A DNA stretch of 64,000 bases from Marinibactrum halimedae (GCF_021234875.1 NZ_JAJQVM010000002.1:1-64000); one strand, 5' to 3'. Positions 8,382 to 18,390 are shown, numbered from the stretch's first letter. The notes: generated by a model from the letters alone, not told the origin. Program-made: numbers and translations.

Positions 8382-8958
8382 GACATTAGGCTCCTAAAGT
8401 TAAGGACTTACCGGATTAACAACACACAACGGCTAACCACGGCATTACACGAGGGTTACATTGACCACCTCAGCGACCCACAACCACCATCACACTCAAA
8501 GCGGACGATAAAGAACACAGTAATCAAGGTTTACATCAAAGTGAAAGCGTTTACAAACTACAATCAATCCATTAAAACGTAATAAAGATGACAACAATAT
8601 TTCAATGAAAATAGACTTTTGGAATAAGGCGACAAAACAAGGCCAATCTCGCACTGATTTTTTCGTTACTCTATATACTCTAGAGTTTTTTTCACTGAAT
8701 CAGTTTCCTTAAAATACTGCAAAATTGTCGTTCATTTACGTTACTGTAGAGGTAAAGAATACATAAAATCAAACAGCTATGGACTTATGCCCCAAAAGAA
8801 TCCGCTTACTTACCCCTACTCTTTGCCACTGCCTTTTCAAAAACATCCATAACGTGATAATAATCAGAGTTAAAAACTTCGCCAAAAGCCTCATTGACAT
8901 CATTTATGTTAAACTTTTGCGACAAAATACAATTACCTTAATAAACGGAGAGAAATCC
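8382..8958. other. Intergenic region between divergent genes
   Basis: No supported gene lies in these 577 bases. They separate the flavoprotein (minus) from the DUF3012 lipoprotein (plus) and must contain both promoters. The only clear element is the palindrome at 8542-8555. A longer reading frame starting at 8779 merges into the lipoprotein but lacks a ribosome-binding site, and the signal peptide begins at 8959. Confidence 0.5.
8542..8555. promoter_or_regulatory. LacI/GalR-type operator-like palindrome
   Basis: TGAAAGCGTTTACA resembles the cre/LacI-family pattern TG-N2-A-N-CG-N-T-N2-CA with a central CG. It lies about 160 bases upstream of the flavoprotein start. A single short site can arise by chance, and no LacI-type regulator is encoded nearby. 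Confidence 0.3.
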
Positions 8959-9117
8959 ATGAAATTCTTGGCGAAGATAACCTTTACACTTTTACTGTTA
9001 TCAGGCTGTACAGCAGAAATTGGCAGCCCAGAATGGTGTGAGTCGATGGATGAAAAACCAAAAGGCGACTGGACAGTGAACGAAGCCAAAGACTATGCAA
9101 AGCACTGTATTTTTTAA
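8959..9117 (+). CDS. DUF3012 mini-lipoprotein
   Basis: This 52-residue protein starts after GGAGAGAAATCC. It has a signal peptide and lipobox LSGC (Cys17), then a mature part of about 36 residues. The segment SPEWCESM, then PKGDWTVNEAKDYAKHCIF, matches the DUF3012 pattern of a tiny conserved lipoprotein in marine gammaproteobacteria, with two Cys likely to form a disulfide. Function is not known for the family. The gene stands alone; an inverted repeat at 9137-9158 follows its stop. Confidence 0.8.
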   Translation: MKFLAKITFTLLLLSGCTAEIGSPEWCESMDEKPKGDWTVNEAKDYAKHCIF

Positions 9118-9136
9118 AAAAAACCTTTCCGGCTGA

Positions 9137-9158
9137 CTTTTAAAATCAATTTTAAAAG
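9137..9158. terminator. Inverted repeat between convergent genes
   Basis: CTTTTAAAAT, two bases, ATTTTAAAAG: a perfect ten-base palindrome arm pair. It is very A/T-rich, so its folding is weak, but it sits where both converging transcripts should end. Confidence 0.4.
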
Positions 9159-9191
9159 GCAACGTTAAGTAAGAATTTAATGATTAAATAA

Positions 9192-9998
9192 TTACTCATC
9201 CCGTATTCGCTTTAAGTCTCTTACACTTTTCTCCAACTTCAACGGGCTAGGAAAGTGTTCAATGGTAGATTTAAAGGCAAGAAATACCGTTTTAGGCCCG
9301 AAAAGCGAACCCGGTGCGCCATCAGCCACAATATGTAACTGACCTGTTTCACCGGGGTTTAACTGAGCGTGGGAAGGCGTGATTTTAACGACGTCATAAC
9401 TTTTATTATCATTATCGAACATTCTCACCTGAGCGGTTTCAATATCCCCTAGATTCATTGGGGAAATAGCAAGACTCGAAGCGGTAATGGAAACCTTCCA
9501 ATGGGTTAACGAAGACAAACGGTTATTTTTCAAACCAGGGAGCTTCTTCATAAATTCTTGGACATAGACCTCATCCAGAAAAACGGTTGCATGATTGGCA
9601 GACATCGTTTTTTGATCATGTTTTGTATTAATAATTTGAATCGCCTCACCCGCTTGTAAGTCTTTTAACGTGGTAATCGGCTTCCACGTTCCATCCGGTC
9701 GAAGCAAGATTTTTTTATCCTCCTCCATCGTAACCACAAACGGTTTAGCAATATATTCCCAAGTGCCGTCACCGTGTAATAGCACTGAACGGTCAACGCT
9801 AACCTCTACCACACGAGACTCCCCATAAACTCTTTTTTGAGAGGTGCTGTCTTGAGAAACACTGTCTTGAGAAACACTGTCTTGAGAAACACTATCTTGA
9901 GAAAAACTATCTAGAGAGACCCCACTGAATACAGCCACCACAATAACCAGAATACAAAATTGTGCCAAACGACTCTTCTTGTAGAGTGCGTTTCTCAT
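9192..9998 (-). CDS. Exported DUF3157-like protein with SQDSV repeats
   Basis: The start is set at 9998 (MRNALYKK) because AGAGGGGG lies just before it; the longer frame from 10034 has no such site. The 268-residue product has an N-terminal hydrophobic helix, then a SQDSV unit repeated about four times, coded by 15-base repeats. It then has two HGDGTWEYI / RPDGTWKPI motifs like those in DUF3157 proteins. The C-terminal half (AQVRMFDNDNKSYDVVKITP to LFGPKTVFLAFKSTIEHF) looks like a beta-sandwich. It is likely periplasmic, function unknown. The gap to the DUF819 gene upstream on the same strand is about 50 bases, so the two may be cotranscribed. Confidence 0.6.
   Translation of the reverse strand: MRNALYKKSRLAQFCILVIVVAVFSGVSLDSFSQDSVSQDSVSQDSVSQDSTSQKRVYGESRVVEVSVDRSVLLHGDGTWEYIAKPFVVTMEEDKKILLRPDGTWKPITTLKDLQAGEAIQIINTKHDQKTMSANHATVFLDEVYVQEFMKKLPGLKNNRLSSLTHWKVSITASSLAISPMNLGDIETAQVRMFDNDNKSYDVVKITPSHAQLNPGETGQLHIVADGAPGSLFGPKTVFLAFKSTIEHFPSPLKLEKSVRDLKRIRDE
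9841..9915 (-). repeat. 15-base tandem repeat, about five units, in coding sequence
   Basis: Imperfect copies of a 15-base unit (GAAACACTGTCTTGA on the plus strand) encode the SQDSV pentapeptide series right after the signal peptide of the DUF3157-like protein. The outer units have diverged. Confidence 0.85.
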
Positions 9999-10050
9999 TC
10001 CAACCCCCTCTTTTTTGATTCCTTTACGCCACAATACTCACTCGTACACA

Positions 10051-11220
10051 CTAAGAAAGCATTGTGAATACAAGGCTACCTACGAAAGTACCTAATGCAT
10101 AACCAAATACACCCACTAACACACCAGGGGTAACCTGATCATGCCAACCTTTGGCCGCAGCCAATGCAGGTGCTGTGGTTGCCCCTAATATCGCCGCATT
10201 AGAAGCCGTAATCAGCTCCGGTAACGTTAACCGGAATAATCGACCGACACTCAACACCACCAATAAATGCACTGAGAGCAAAACCACCACCAATATAATT
10301 AACAACGGAGCTACTTTTACCATGGCAACCACATCAGCCCCAGCCGCAATAGCAGCAAAAAAGACGAAGGATAAACCAACCCCCATTTCAAAGCTGCCTG
10401 CCAAATAACGCATATGATTACTGCCCAATGTCGCAATGATCAATGCCAAAACACTGATTAAAATATAACGCCAATGGGTTAAATCAAACATCTGAACAAG
10501 CACATCAGAAACAACCACAATCGACAAAGACAGTGCAATTGAAATACAAAGGCTCATTGCCGAAACCGGATGCTCTGATGCTGTCTTTACCGGCTTAGGC
10601 ACCGATAAATCAATATTGTCTCTTTGAAAAGCAAAGCGCCGCACCAACCATTGCCAACCTGGTAAAGTTGCTAATAAGCCTAAAAATATCGCACTGCATA
10701 AATTATCTGTGGCAGTAGCAGCCGAGAAAAACGATGCATCTTTAATCAAACCCGTCATCTCACCCAACGCTGCATAATTTACAGACCCCCCAATATAGGA
10801 AGACGTAAACAATCCAGCAATAGCCGCCTCTCTCTGATCTACGTTAATCGGTGCGGTCGTAGCCAAACTACTGAAATCAAATAAGATAATGGCAATCAAT
10901 ACCCCGAGCACAGTACCTATACTTGCAATAAGAAAGGCAAATGTTGTACGAGTAGTCTCAAATAAAATTCGTTTTAAGTCAGCCTTAAAAAGAAATAAAG
11001 GGATCAGCATCGGTACGATATATTTGAAAACAAAGTCATATGCCACCGCCTGATGGGGAATGATATTGAGGTTGGCTGTGGCAATGGTCAATAAGATTAC
11101 GATCACCGCACCGGTCAGCTGCCTCCCGACTTTGGTTTTCTCTAAACTGAAACCAGCAGCAGAAATTAAAAACAAAACCGCCATAATGGCCAAATGGTTA
11201 TCTGGTGTAATAAGTGACAA
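10051..11220 (-). CDS. DUF819 family membrane protein
   Basis: The 389-residue protein is strongly hydrophobic with about ten predicted membrane helices. It carries typical DUF819 stretches: YIVPMLIPLFLFKADLKRIL near residue 67, GLFTSSYIGGSVNYAALGE, FFSAATATDNLCSAIFLGLL, and a second half ending in AAILGATTAPALAAAKGWHDQVTPGVLVGVFGYALG. The fold resembles transporters of the sodium/bile-acid type with two inverted halves. The DUF819 substrate is not established. It is followed on the same strand by the DUF3157-like gene. Confidence 0.85.
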   Translation of the reverse strand: MSLITPDNHLAIMAVLFLISAAGFSLEKTKVGRQLTGAVIVILLTIATANLNIIPHQAVAYDFVFKYIVPMLIPLFLFKADLKRILFETTRTTFAFLIASIGTVLGVLIAIILFDFSSLATTAPINVDQREAAIAGLFTSSYIGGSVNYAALGEMTGLIKDASFFSAATATDNLCSAIFLGLLATLPGWQWLVRRFAFQRDNIDLSVPKPVKTASEHPVSAMSLCISIALSLSIVVVSDVLVQMFDLTHWRYILISVLALIIATLGSNHMRYLAGSFEMGVGLSFVFFAAIAAGADVVAMVKVAPLLIILVVVLLSVHLLVVLSVGRLFRLTLPELITASNAAILGATTAPALAAAKGWHDQVTPGVLVGVFGYALGTFVGSLVFTMLS

Positions 11221-11936
11221 AATATTACCTTCTCATTCTTATGATGATTCATACCATCTGCCATATCAGTACACCCACTTGTGCTCACAAACACATACTT
11301 AGAAGAGTCATACGTACCAAAACAGGCTCGAGGCACCAAAGCGGTCCATAGTAACGCATTCCAAGTGATTCGTACTATTTCAAATGCCCTACCTGCTTCC
11401 ACCACAAAAAAGAGCATTTTTTATACAGATGGTGCACTACCGCACGAGTTCATATTCACACTCATAAAAGCCCGTATTCTTAGATAAAAAAATCACATCA
11501 CATTGGCACTTACTAAATCTTTAGAAAAAACAAGAAAATCTTTAAAACAACCAAAAGACGCCCATAAATTACTTTAAATAGAAGAAAAAATATTTTGCGC
11601 CAATCATCCAAATTAAAAATACAATTAACAGAGTTAACCACGTCGACTTATAACCGCAGAACCAACAATTACGTTGAAGGGCCTTTTGAAACTCTAGTAT
11701 TAGTTAATGGCGATATCACTGCATTAAATTATTTATATTAAAGTGCCGGCAGTAGAAGTGCGTTCATGTGTATAAGCAATATTTAACGATCTAGTGCATC
11801 GTCCTAAATACACATAAATTCTTAAATACGCATAAATCCATTGATAAGATAAATCTATTGGTAAGTATACTTCACCCAATACCTTCTCCGGTATTGGGTG
11901 CTTTTATTTACAGATTAACAATCTTATTTGGGAAAG
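11221..11936. other. Long intergenic region
   Basis: This stretch of 716 bases has no gene I can support. It includes the promoter side of the DUF819 gene and, at its left-coordinate-high end, a strong hairpin at 11873-11905. Short frames at 11166-11417 and 11281-11487 have no family features or ribosome-binding sites. Confidence 0.5.
11873..11905. terminator. Strong hairpin after the P-type ATPase gene
   Basis: CACCCAATACC, loop TTCTCC, GGTATTGGGTG: an 11-base perfect stem. The T-rich tail (CTTTTATTT) is on the plus side; on the minus side the tail is weaker. It lies 32 bases beyond the ATPase stop codon, so it probably ends the minus-strand operon. Confidence 0.7.
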
Positions 11937-14786
11937 TTAAGCAAGTCGCATACGTGAGCGCCCATAGGCTTTGTGAAGCTCTTCTACCAGTAGAAACATA
12001 CAGGCCACTCCAAACAATGCAAACCACTGCTGCAATGAAATAGGCTCCAAAGACAATACTTCTCTTAATCCGGGGGTATACATGGCCAAGATATGCAAGC
12101 CTTGCGCAATCGGTACCGCACAGGCAAGAAAGACATTGCTTTTAAGTGGTATTTTAAATAAAGATCTATGCTCAGATCGGCTACTTAAGGCGTGCAAGTT
12201 ACCAAAAAATACCATTAAAAATAATGTTAAATTACGGGCAGAATCAATACCATAACCACTGTAATTCAAAAAGCTGAATACGCTGAATGCCAATATCCCC
12301 ATTGCCCCTCCCGCAATAAGAATATGCTCAATAATATGACGCTCAAAAATAGGCTCACTTGGGCGCCTAGGGCGTTTATCCAATTCACCTCCCTCCCCAG
12401 GTTCAAATGCTAAAGCAACATCCTGCAAACCATTTGCCACCAAGTTTAGCCACAATAATTGTAAAGCCGTCAATGGCATTGGCAACCCTGCTGTAACCGT
12501 GAGAAAGAATAATAATAACGCTGAAAAACCTGTCGCAATTAATAATCCAATGACTTTTCGGATATTATTGTAAACAATTCGGCCCTGCTCTATGCCCTTC
12601 ACAATAGAAGCAAAATTGTCATCGGTAATAATAAGTTGGGCAGTTTCTTTGGCAACATCGGTACCACGCTTACCCATCGCCACACCAACATGGCTTTGTC
12701 GCATGGCAGGTGCGTCATTCACACCATCACCGGTCACAGCAACAAAATGCCCTTGACGCATCAGAGTTTCTACAATTTGTTGTTTTTGTTGCGGTTCAAT
12801 TCGTGCAAAAACACGACAAGGTCGAATCAACTCTGCAGCCAAATTATCAGCTTGTTGATTGGCAAGATGAATATCCGAACCCGTTACAACCGGATCTTCT
12901 TGTTGGCATAAACCTAATTCAAGAGCAATAGCCTTTGCGGTAACAGGATGATCACCTGTGACCATCGCCACTTCAATTCCTCCGGATCGACACTGAGATA
13001 CCGCTGCTTTTGCTTCAGGCCGAACAGGATCAATCATGGCCACCATGCCCATAAATTCCATATCAACCAATTGATCATCTAACCCATCGGCATCACTTTG
13101 GCAATCAGGCTCATGTGTCAATTCACTCTTAATAACCGTGTCTTTGGCATTCGTTATTTTTCTTGCAACAGCCAGAATTCGATATCCATTCCGAGCAGAG
13201 GCTTCATATTGGGCTTCCAATAGTGCTCTATCTAACGGTACACATTCACCGAGTACATTCATGGTAGTACACATTGAAAGAATTTTTTCAGGACTACCTT
13301 TCACATGAAAACAATCACGTCCATCATCTTCGAAGCAATTCAAACTACCACTAAAGGCCCTTTCTGATTCATAAGGAATCAACCTTTTCTGCCGGTGAAT
13401 ATTACGCACTGTCTCAATCGACATACCGGCTTTGACCGCCAATACCAAAAAGGCCACATCCACAATATCACCCGATGCAGACCAATTGGAGCTGTGATAA
13501 TCCAACTCACTTTCATTTGCCAGTATGGCACTGACACAGAGTTGCTCCAACCCGGTTTGTAGCGCTGCTGACGATTCATTCCACTGAATCTCTCCCGGAG
13601 CAATCCCCTCTCCTCCTATCTCAATCGGTATACCTTCCGTTTTTCCGGGCAGTAAAACTTTTTTCACCGTCAGTTCATTCACCGTCAACGTACCGGTTTT
13701 ATCAGAACAAATAAATGTACACGACCCCAACGCTTCTACTGCGATCAGCTTTCGGATAATCACATTATTTTTTGCCATTCTGCGCATACCAATGGAAAGC
13801 GCAACCGTTAATGCCGCCGGCAATCCTTCTGGAATGGTTGAAACAGCCAAGCCAATGGCCATCATTGCCATGCCTTCTAAATCGTATCCGCCTCGTATCA
13901 ACATCATGCCAACCAGCAGCAAAATGCCCATAAAAATAGCTGCAGCCGTTTGATAAGTAAAACGACGGATTCGAATCATTAATGGTGGCTCGCTGTCTTC
14001 TTCATGACTGACTTGATGAGAAATTTTTCCGAGCTCTGTTGCCAATGCTGTTGCGATCACTCGTCCTCTTCCACGACCACGAGTCACAATGGTGCCCGCA
14101 AAACATACTCCATTACGTTCTGCCAATGGCGTATTAGTGTCTTTATTTCCCTCCGCCAGTTTTGTAATTGCAACAGATTCACCGGTCAACATAGACTCAT
14201 CAACCGAAAAATTGGCAACGGAAAACAACGCTATATCGGCAGGCACTTTATCGCCGGATTCCAATAAAACGATATCCCCCGGCACCAACGTTTCAACATC
14301 CACCCACAGGTCTTGACCATTACGCCTAACACGAGCCTTGCCTTTCACTAAATTTCGCAAGGCGGCAGCAGATTGCTGCGCAGAATATTCTTGAACTGTT
14401 CCAATAATTGCATTAATCGCCAATACAATAAGTATAAAGATACCGTTGGGAATTTGATTCAGCAGAAAAGACAGTAAGGACGCAATTAATAATATGTAAA
14501 TAAACGGACTCAGAAACTGCCGTAAAAACAGTTGGAATAAACCAGGCAAAGGCGGAACAGGAAGCGTATTAGGTCCATAACGACGCATGAGAATATCAAC
14601 ATCTTGCTGGCTTAAACCTTGTTTGGGGTCGACCTTATTGATCAACGAATCACAACAAAATTCAGTGGTTGTTTCATCTTCGGCAACGATGTTATTTTCT
14701 AGATCATCTGATGACTCTGCCACCGCTCTTTTATCGATAAACTTTTTTGAAATTGCTGGAGATACATCAGCCGCATCATTAGACAT
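11937..14786 (-). CDS. Cation-transporting P-type ATPase (P2, Ca2+-type)
   Basis: The 949-residue pump has all core marks of a P2-type ATPase. It has an N-terminal cation ATPase domain (GLSQQDVDILMRRYGPN), the actuator motif TGES at 201-204, PEGLP in helix 4 at 319-323, the phosphorylated Asp362 in SDKTGTLT and a late GDGVNDAP hinge motif. Helix 6 reads LNLVANGLQDVALAFEP. It uses ATP to move a cation, probably Ca2+ or a monovalent ion; the exact ion cannot be read. About 45 extra N-terminal residues precede the family start. It is the last gene of a four-gene minus-strand run with fabI, ackA and the MaoC-Pta gene, 79 bases after fabI. Confidence 0.88.
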   Translation of the reverse strand: MSNDAADVSPAISKKFIDKRAVAESSDDLENNIVAEDETTTEFCCDSLINKVDPKQGLSQQDVDILMRRYGPNTLPVPPLPGLFQLFLRQFLSPFIYILLIASLLSFLLNQIPNGIFILIVLAINAIIGTVQEYSAQQSAAALRNLVKGKARVRRNGQDLWVDVETLVPGDIVLLESGDKVPADIALFSVANFSVDESMLTGESVAITKLAEGNKDTNTPLAERNGVCFAGTIVTRGRGRGRVIATALATELGKISHQVSHEEDSEPPLMIRIRRFTYQTAAAIFMGILLLVGMMLIRGGYDLEGMAMMAIGLAVSTIPEGLPAALTVALSIGMRRMAKNNVIIRKLIAVEALGSCTFICSDKTGTLTVNELTVKKVLLPGKTEGIPIEIGGEGIAPGEIQWNESSAALQTGLEQLCVSAILANESELDYHSSNWSASGDIVDVAFLVLAVKAGMSIETVRNIHRQKRLIPYESERAFSGSLNCFEDDGRDCFHVKGSPEKILSMCTTMNVLGECVPLDRALLEAQYEASARNGYRILAVARKITNAKDTVIKSELTHEPDCQSDADGLDDQLVDMEFMGMVAMIDPVRPEAKAAVSQCRSGGIEVAMVTGDHPVTAKAIALELGLCQQEDPVVTGSDIHLANQQADNLAAELIRPCRVFARIEPQQKQQIVETLMRQGHFVAVTGDGVNDAPAMRQSHVGVAMGKRGTDVAKETAQLIITDDNFASIVKGIEQGRIVYNNIRKVIGLLIATGFSALLLFFLTVTAGLPMPLTALQLLWLNLVANGLQDVALAFEPGEGGELDKRPRRPSEPIFERHIIEHILIAGGAMGILAFSVFSFLNYSGYGIDSARNLTLFLMVFFGNLHALSSRSEHRSLFKIPLKSNVFLACAVPIAQGLHILAMYTPGLREVLSLEPISLQQWFALFGVACMFLLVEELHKAYGRSRMRLA

Positions 14787-14865
14787 AATATCGCCTCACA
14801 CGATTATTCAACTTATCAATCACATTATAGAAATCATTAAAACCGCATGATTCTTTACTGTTTTT

Positions 14866-15645
14866 CTAATCCATAATTTCATATCCACCATCAATATAAT
14901 GAACACTTCCTGTAATATTCTTAGCCGCATCGCTTACTAAAAATTGGGCAAACGCACCAACATCATTTAAATCTAGAGGTCTTTTCAGTGGGGATTTTTT
15001 TAAGTGCTCAGATAACAATTCGTCAAAATGCTCAATACCAGATGCTGCCCGTGTTAGTAGTGGTCCGGGTGACAAAGCATTCACTCTAATTTTCGACGCC
15101 CCCAACTCAGCCGCCAAATAACGAACACTGCACTCTAATGCTGCTTTGACTGGGCCCATCAAACTATAATGATCAACCACTTTTTCTGCACCATAATAAC
15201 TTACGGTAATAATTGAGCCGCCTTGTGTCATGAGCGGCTCTGCCCGTTTTACGAGTCGAAATAAAGAATGGCAGGAAATATCCATCGCAGATAAAAAACC
15301 TTGGCGTGAACAGTCTACCACTCTGCCATGTAAATCCTGAGATGGTGCAAATGCAATTGAATGCAAGATGAAGTCGATGCGCCCCCACTCAACCTGTAAG
15401 GTGTCAAAGAGGGCATTCATTTGTTCATCATCATCTACATTTAAGGGTAAAAGAAAACGGGCATTAACAGCATCAGCTAGTGGCCGGACATGTACTTCTG
15501 CTTTATCATTCAAATACGTGATTGCTAACTCAGCGCCTGCCTGAGCAAAATATCGAGCACAACCCCATGCGATGGATTGCTCATTCGCAATACCCACCAC
15601 GAGACCACGCTTTCCATTTAAATTAAACGCCGGGAGATTGTTCAT
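14866..15645 (-). CDS. fabI: Enoyl-[acyl-carrier-protein] reductase, FabI type
   Basis: This 259-residue short-chain dehydrogenase is of the FabI branch, which reduces the enoyl double bond using NAD(P)H. Seen are the nucleotide loop VVGIANEQSIAWG (residues 16-28), the HSIAFAP stretch and a Tyr150/Tyr160/Lys167 set spaced as in Escherichia coli FabI (Tyr146/Tyr156/Lys163). The C-terminal VHYIDGGYEIMD is also typical. It lies inside a run with acetate kinase and MaoC-phosphotransacylase. That setting suggests a secondary FabI used with acyl-CoA/acyl-phosphate chemistry under low oxygen rather than the housekeeping enzyme. The role is inferred from neighbours. Confidence 0.85.
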   Translation of the reverse strand: MNNLPAFNLNGKRGLVVGIANEQSIAWGCARYFAQAGAELAITYLNDKAEVHVRPLADAVNARFLLPLNVDDDEQMNALFDTLQVEWGRIDFILHSIAFAPSQDLHGRVVDCSRQGFLSAMDISCHSLFRLVKRAEPLMTQGGSIITVSYYGAEKVVDHYSLMGPVKAALECSVRYLAAELGASKIRVNALSPGPLLTRAASGIEHFDELLSEHLKKSPLKRPLDLNDVGAFAQFLVSDAAKNITGSVHYIDGGYEIMD

Positions 15646-15726
15646 TCACACCTCGAAAGAAATCATTTATTTCATGTGTTAAACCCTAAAAGTCAGACAT
15701 GTAATCACGATTCTCAATGATAGTAC

Positions 15727-16875
15727 TCAAAAAGCGTCCGCTTTCAAAAAAGAGAAACAATGATAGGCTAGCATCCATTCTTCATTCGTCGAAATTTTAT
15801 AAATACCAATGGTACTTTTGGGGTGGTGTAATACTTGTGAATGCGTATTGTTGGCTGAAACATCTATAATAGCATTCAACCAATGAAAATATTGAAGAAC
15901 GTTTTTCCGTATTTCGGCACTATTTTCCCCAACACCGCCAGTAAAGATAATTGCGTCAATTCCACTCATTATCATGATAAGACTGCCGGCATGTTTAGCC
16001 ACAGAGTACGAAAATAAATCCAAAGCTCGTTGAGCAGACGGAGATTCTGAAGACACCAAGTCACGAATATCGGCGCTTTCGCCTGAAACTCCCAATAAGC
16101 CACTGTTTTTATACAATAATGAAGATACTGCATCCGCTGTCATGCCTTTTTGTTGCAGTAAATGCAACACCACACCAGGATCAATTGAGCCACAGCGTGT
16201 TCCCATCATTAAACCATCTAACGCGGTAAATCCCATGGATGAAGCAATACTTTTCCCTTTGTATAAGGCACACAAACTTGCTCCACTGCCGAGATGGGCA
16301 ACCAACACTTTTTGCCGATGCTCTTTTGGGATAACCTTCGGTATAAGCCTCGATATATATTCATAAGACAGGCCATGAAAACCATAACGATGAATACCAT
16401 CATTAAACAAAGGAGCAGGTAATGGAAACCATTTTTCTAACTCCGGCTGAGTTGAATGAAAACTGGTATCAAAACAAGCAACTTGAAGCGTGTTGGGGAA
16501 AGTTTTAAATAACATATTTATCGCGCACAACTCGGGCTTAATATGCATTGGCGCCAAGGGTATTAGCGATTGTAACGCTTCGATGACCTGCTTATTAATC
16601 TTGACTGGCTTTGTATACATTGAGCCACCATGCACCACACGGTGTACAATACCCATTATTACCACATCACAAAACTCAACCGATAATCTATCCAACAGGG
16701 TAATTAATGCATGATTAATTTTTTCCGTATCATCCGTTAAATGCGCTTCAAACAACATACGCCCTGTCGTTATTTCAATAAGAGGGTTTTCAAGAGTGTT
16801 AACGCATAAGCGATACAGCGAATACTTCACGCTTGATGAACCAACATTAATAGTGAGTATGGCTTCTATATTCAC
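15727..16875 (-). CDS. ackA: Acetate/propionate family kinase
   Basis: The 382-residue product is an ASKHA-fold kinase that makes ATP from an acyl phosphate. It has the N-terminal TINVGSSSVKYSL phosphate loop, VHRVVHGGSMY, the family signature RYGFHGLSYEYIS, the GTRCGSIDPGVV strand and GGVGENSAEIR near the C-terminus. It stands 72 bases after the MaoC-Pta gene and 81 bases before fabI on the same strand. Together with the phosphotransacylase it should turn acyl-CoA into acid plus ATP, a way to gain energy when respiration is limited. Acetate, propionate or butyrate are all possible substrates. Confidence 0.9.
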   Translation of the reverse strand: MNIEAILTINVGSSSVKYSLYRLCVNTLENPLIEITTGRMLFEAHLTDDTEKINHALITLLDRLSVEFCDVVIMGIVHRVVHGGSMYTKPVKINKQVIEALQSLIPLAPMHIKPELCAINMLFKTFPNTLQVACFDTSFHSTQPELEKWFPLPAPLFNDGIHRYGFHGLSYEYISRLIPKVIPKEHRQKVLVAHLGSGASLCALYKGKSIASSMGFTALDGLMMGTRCGSIDPGVVLHLLQQKGMTADAVSSLLYKNSGLLGVSGESADIRDLVSSESPSAQRALDLFSYSVAKHAGSLIMIMSGIDAIIFTGGVGENSAEIRKNVLQYFHWLNAIIDVSANNTHSQVLHHPKSTIGIYKISTNEEWMLAYHCFSFLKADAF

Positions 16876-16947
16876 AGTAATGAAATTAGACCTGTTTTAG
16901 TGCTGCTAGAAATTCAGTAACAAGCAACACTCGCTGAACGGTATTGT

Positions 16948-18390
16948 TTAATGAGATAACGAAGAATGAAAGTGAGCATAAAGAGAGGCAACAGCACAAG
17001 ACGCGAGGCGAGTTTGCCCAATTCCCGCAGCGCGGCTGGTTAAAATAATGGGCACTCGCGCTCCCAGCACCACTCCAGCCCCCTCAATATTAAAAAGAAA
17101 GCGCATTTGCTTATACAACATATTACCCGCTTCTATGTCTGGTACGACAATAATATCAGCATCACCTGCCACAGGAGACACAATTCCTTTTGCTTTCGCA
17201 GCTTCTTTAGAAATAGCATTATCGAATGCCAACGGTCCATCCAGTATCGCGCCTTTAATTTGACCTCTGTCCGCCATTTTACACAATGCGGTTGCATCCA
17301 ACGTAGAAGGTATTGCTTCATTAACGGTTTCTACCGCAGAAACCAAAGCCACTTTCGGCTCATAATTCATTAACGAATAAAATAGCTCTATCGCATTTTG
17401 AACGATGTCTTTTTTTTGCGTTAAACTGGGTTGAATATTAATGGCAGCATCAGTAATAAAAAGAGGTTTTTCATAGCTAGGCACATCCATCAGAAAGGTA
17501 TGGCTCACTTGTCGATCCGTTCGAATACCTCGTTCTTTATTCAGTACGGCATGCATCAATTCATCCGTATGAATATGCCCTTTCATTAACGCCTGCACAT
17601 CCCCGTGTTTCGCCATGGAAACGGCAACATCGGCTGCCTCATGACTGTGCTCCGTTCCAACAATCACATAATCGTCTAACGATACATGAAGTACTTCTGC
17701 GGCATGCCGGATTTTATGCTCTGGACCAATCAATATTGGCTCGATAATACCTTGTTCTGCTGCATCCAGCGCACCGCCGAGTGAGGCTTCATCCACAGGG
17801 TGAACAATGGCAGTCTTCAGTGGTGTTTCAGCTTGAGCTCTTTTAATTAATCCAGAAAAAAAATCATTTTCAGTTGGCTTTAATTCCACTCTGGGAAGTA
17901 ATACACGGGGCCTATGTACTTTTTCTGTCGGTGCAATTACACATGCTTCACCAGTGACAACTTCTAGTCCTTGTTGATTCGTACACACACAAGCCAGTTT
18001 AACACGATGATTATCAGCACCTAATTTTTCAATAACCGTCACTCGAACCGATATTTTATCACCCAATTTCACCGGACGTAGAAACTGCAACGATTGGTCT
18101 ACGTATATGGTGCCTGGACCGGGTAACCGAGTGCCCAACGCGGTAGAAATAAGAGCACCACTCCACATGCCATGCCCGATAATGGCATGAAATGAGTCAC
18201 TTTTTGCATACTCTTGATCCACATGTGCGGGGTTTACATCACCGGACATAACAGCAAACAATTGGACATCTTGTAACGTCAATTCGTGTTCAACACTGGC
18301 TGAATCACCGACTTCAATCTCGTCATAGGTCTTATTCGAAATATAGGTTTTATTCGAAATCCAGTTTTCGTTTGAAATTTCGTCTGACAT
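16948..18390 (-). CDS. Bifunctional MaoC-like enoyl-CoA hydratase / phosphate acyltransferase
   Basis: The start at 18390 (MSDEISNEN) follows GCGAGGGG; the track's longer TTG start at 18402 is less likely. The protein has about 480 residues. An N-terminal MaoC hot-dog domain (residues about 20-150) carries the hydratase pattern FAVMSGDVNPAHVD and GHGMWSGALIS. A C-terminal phosphate acetyl/butyryltransferase domain (about 185-480) has AVIHPVDEASLGGALDAAEQGIIEPILIGP and DGPLAFDNAIS. This fusion converts acyl-CoA to acyl phosphate for the kinase next door. The N-terminus holds a six-residue duplication (ISNKTY twice). It is the first gene of the run; FNR/Anr-like boxes lie upstream. Confidence 0.87.
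   Translation of the reverse strand: MSDEISNENWISNKTYISNKTYDEIEVGDSASVEHELTLQDVQLFAVMSGDVNPAHVDQEYAKSDSFHAIIGHGMWSGALISTALGTRLPGPGTIYVDQSLQFLRPVKLGDKISVRVTVIEKLGADNHRVKLACVCTNQQGLEVVTGEACVIAPTEKVHRPRVLLPRVELKPTENDFFSGLIKRAQAETPLKTAIVHPVDEASLGGALDAAEQGIIEPILIGPEHKIRHAAEVLHVSLDDYVIVGTEHSHEAADVAVSMAKHGDVQALMKGHIHTDELMHAVLNKERGIRTDRQVSHTFLMDVPSYEKPLFITDAAINIQPSLTQKKDIVQNAIELFYSLMNYEPKVALVSAVETVNEAIPSTLDATALCKMADRGQIKGAILDGPLAFDNAISKEAAKAKGIVSPVAGDADIIVVPDIEAGNMLYKQMRFLFNIEGAGVVLGARVPIILTSRAAGIGQTRLASCAVASLYAHFHSSLSH

Noticed and set aside
11166-11487. Short frames on both strands upstream of the DUF819 gene
   Set aside because: No ribosome-binding site, no recognisable domain, and they overlap each other.
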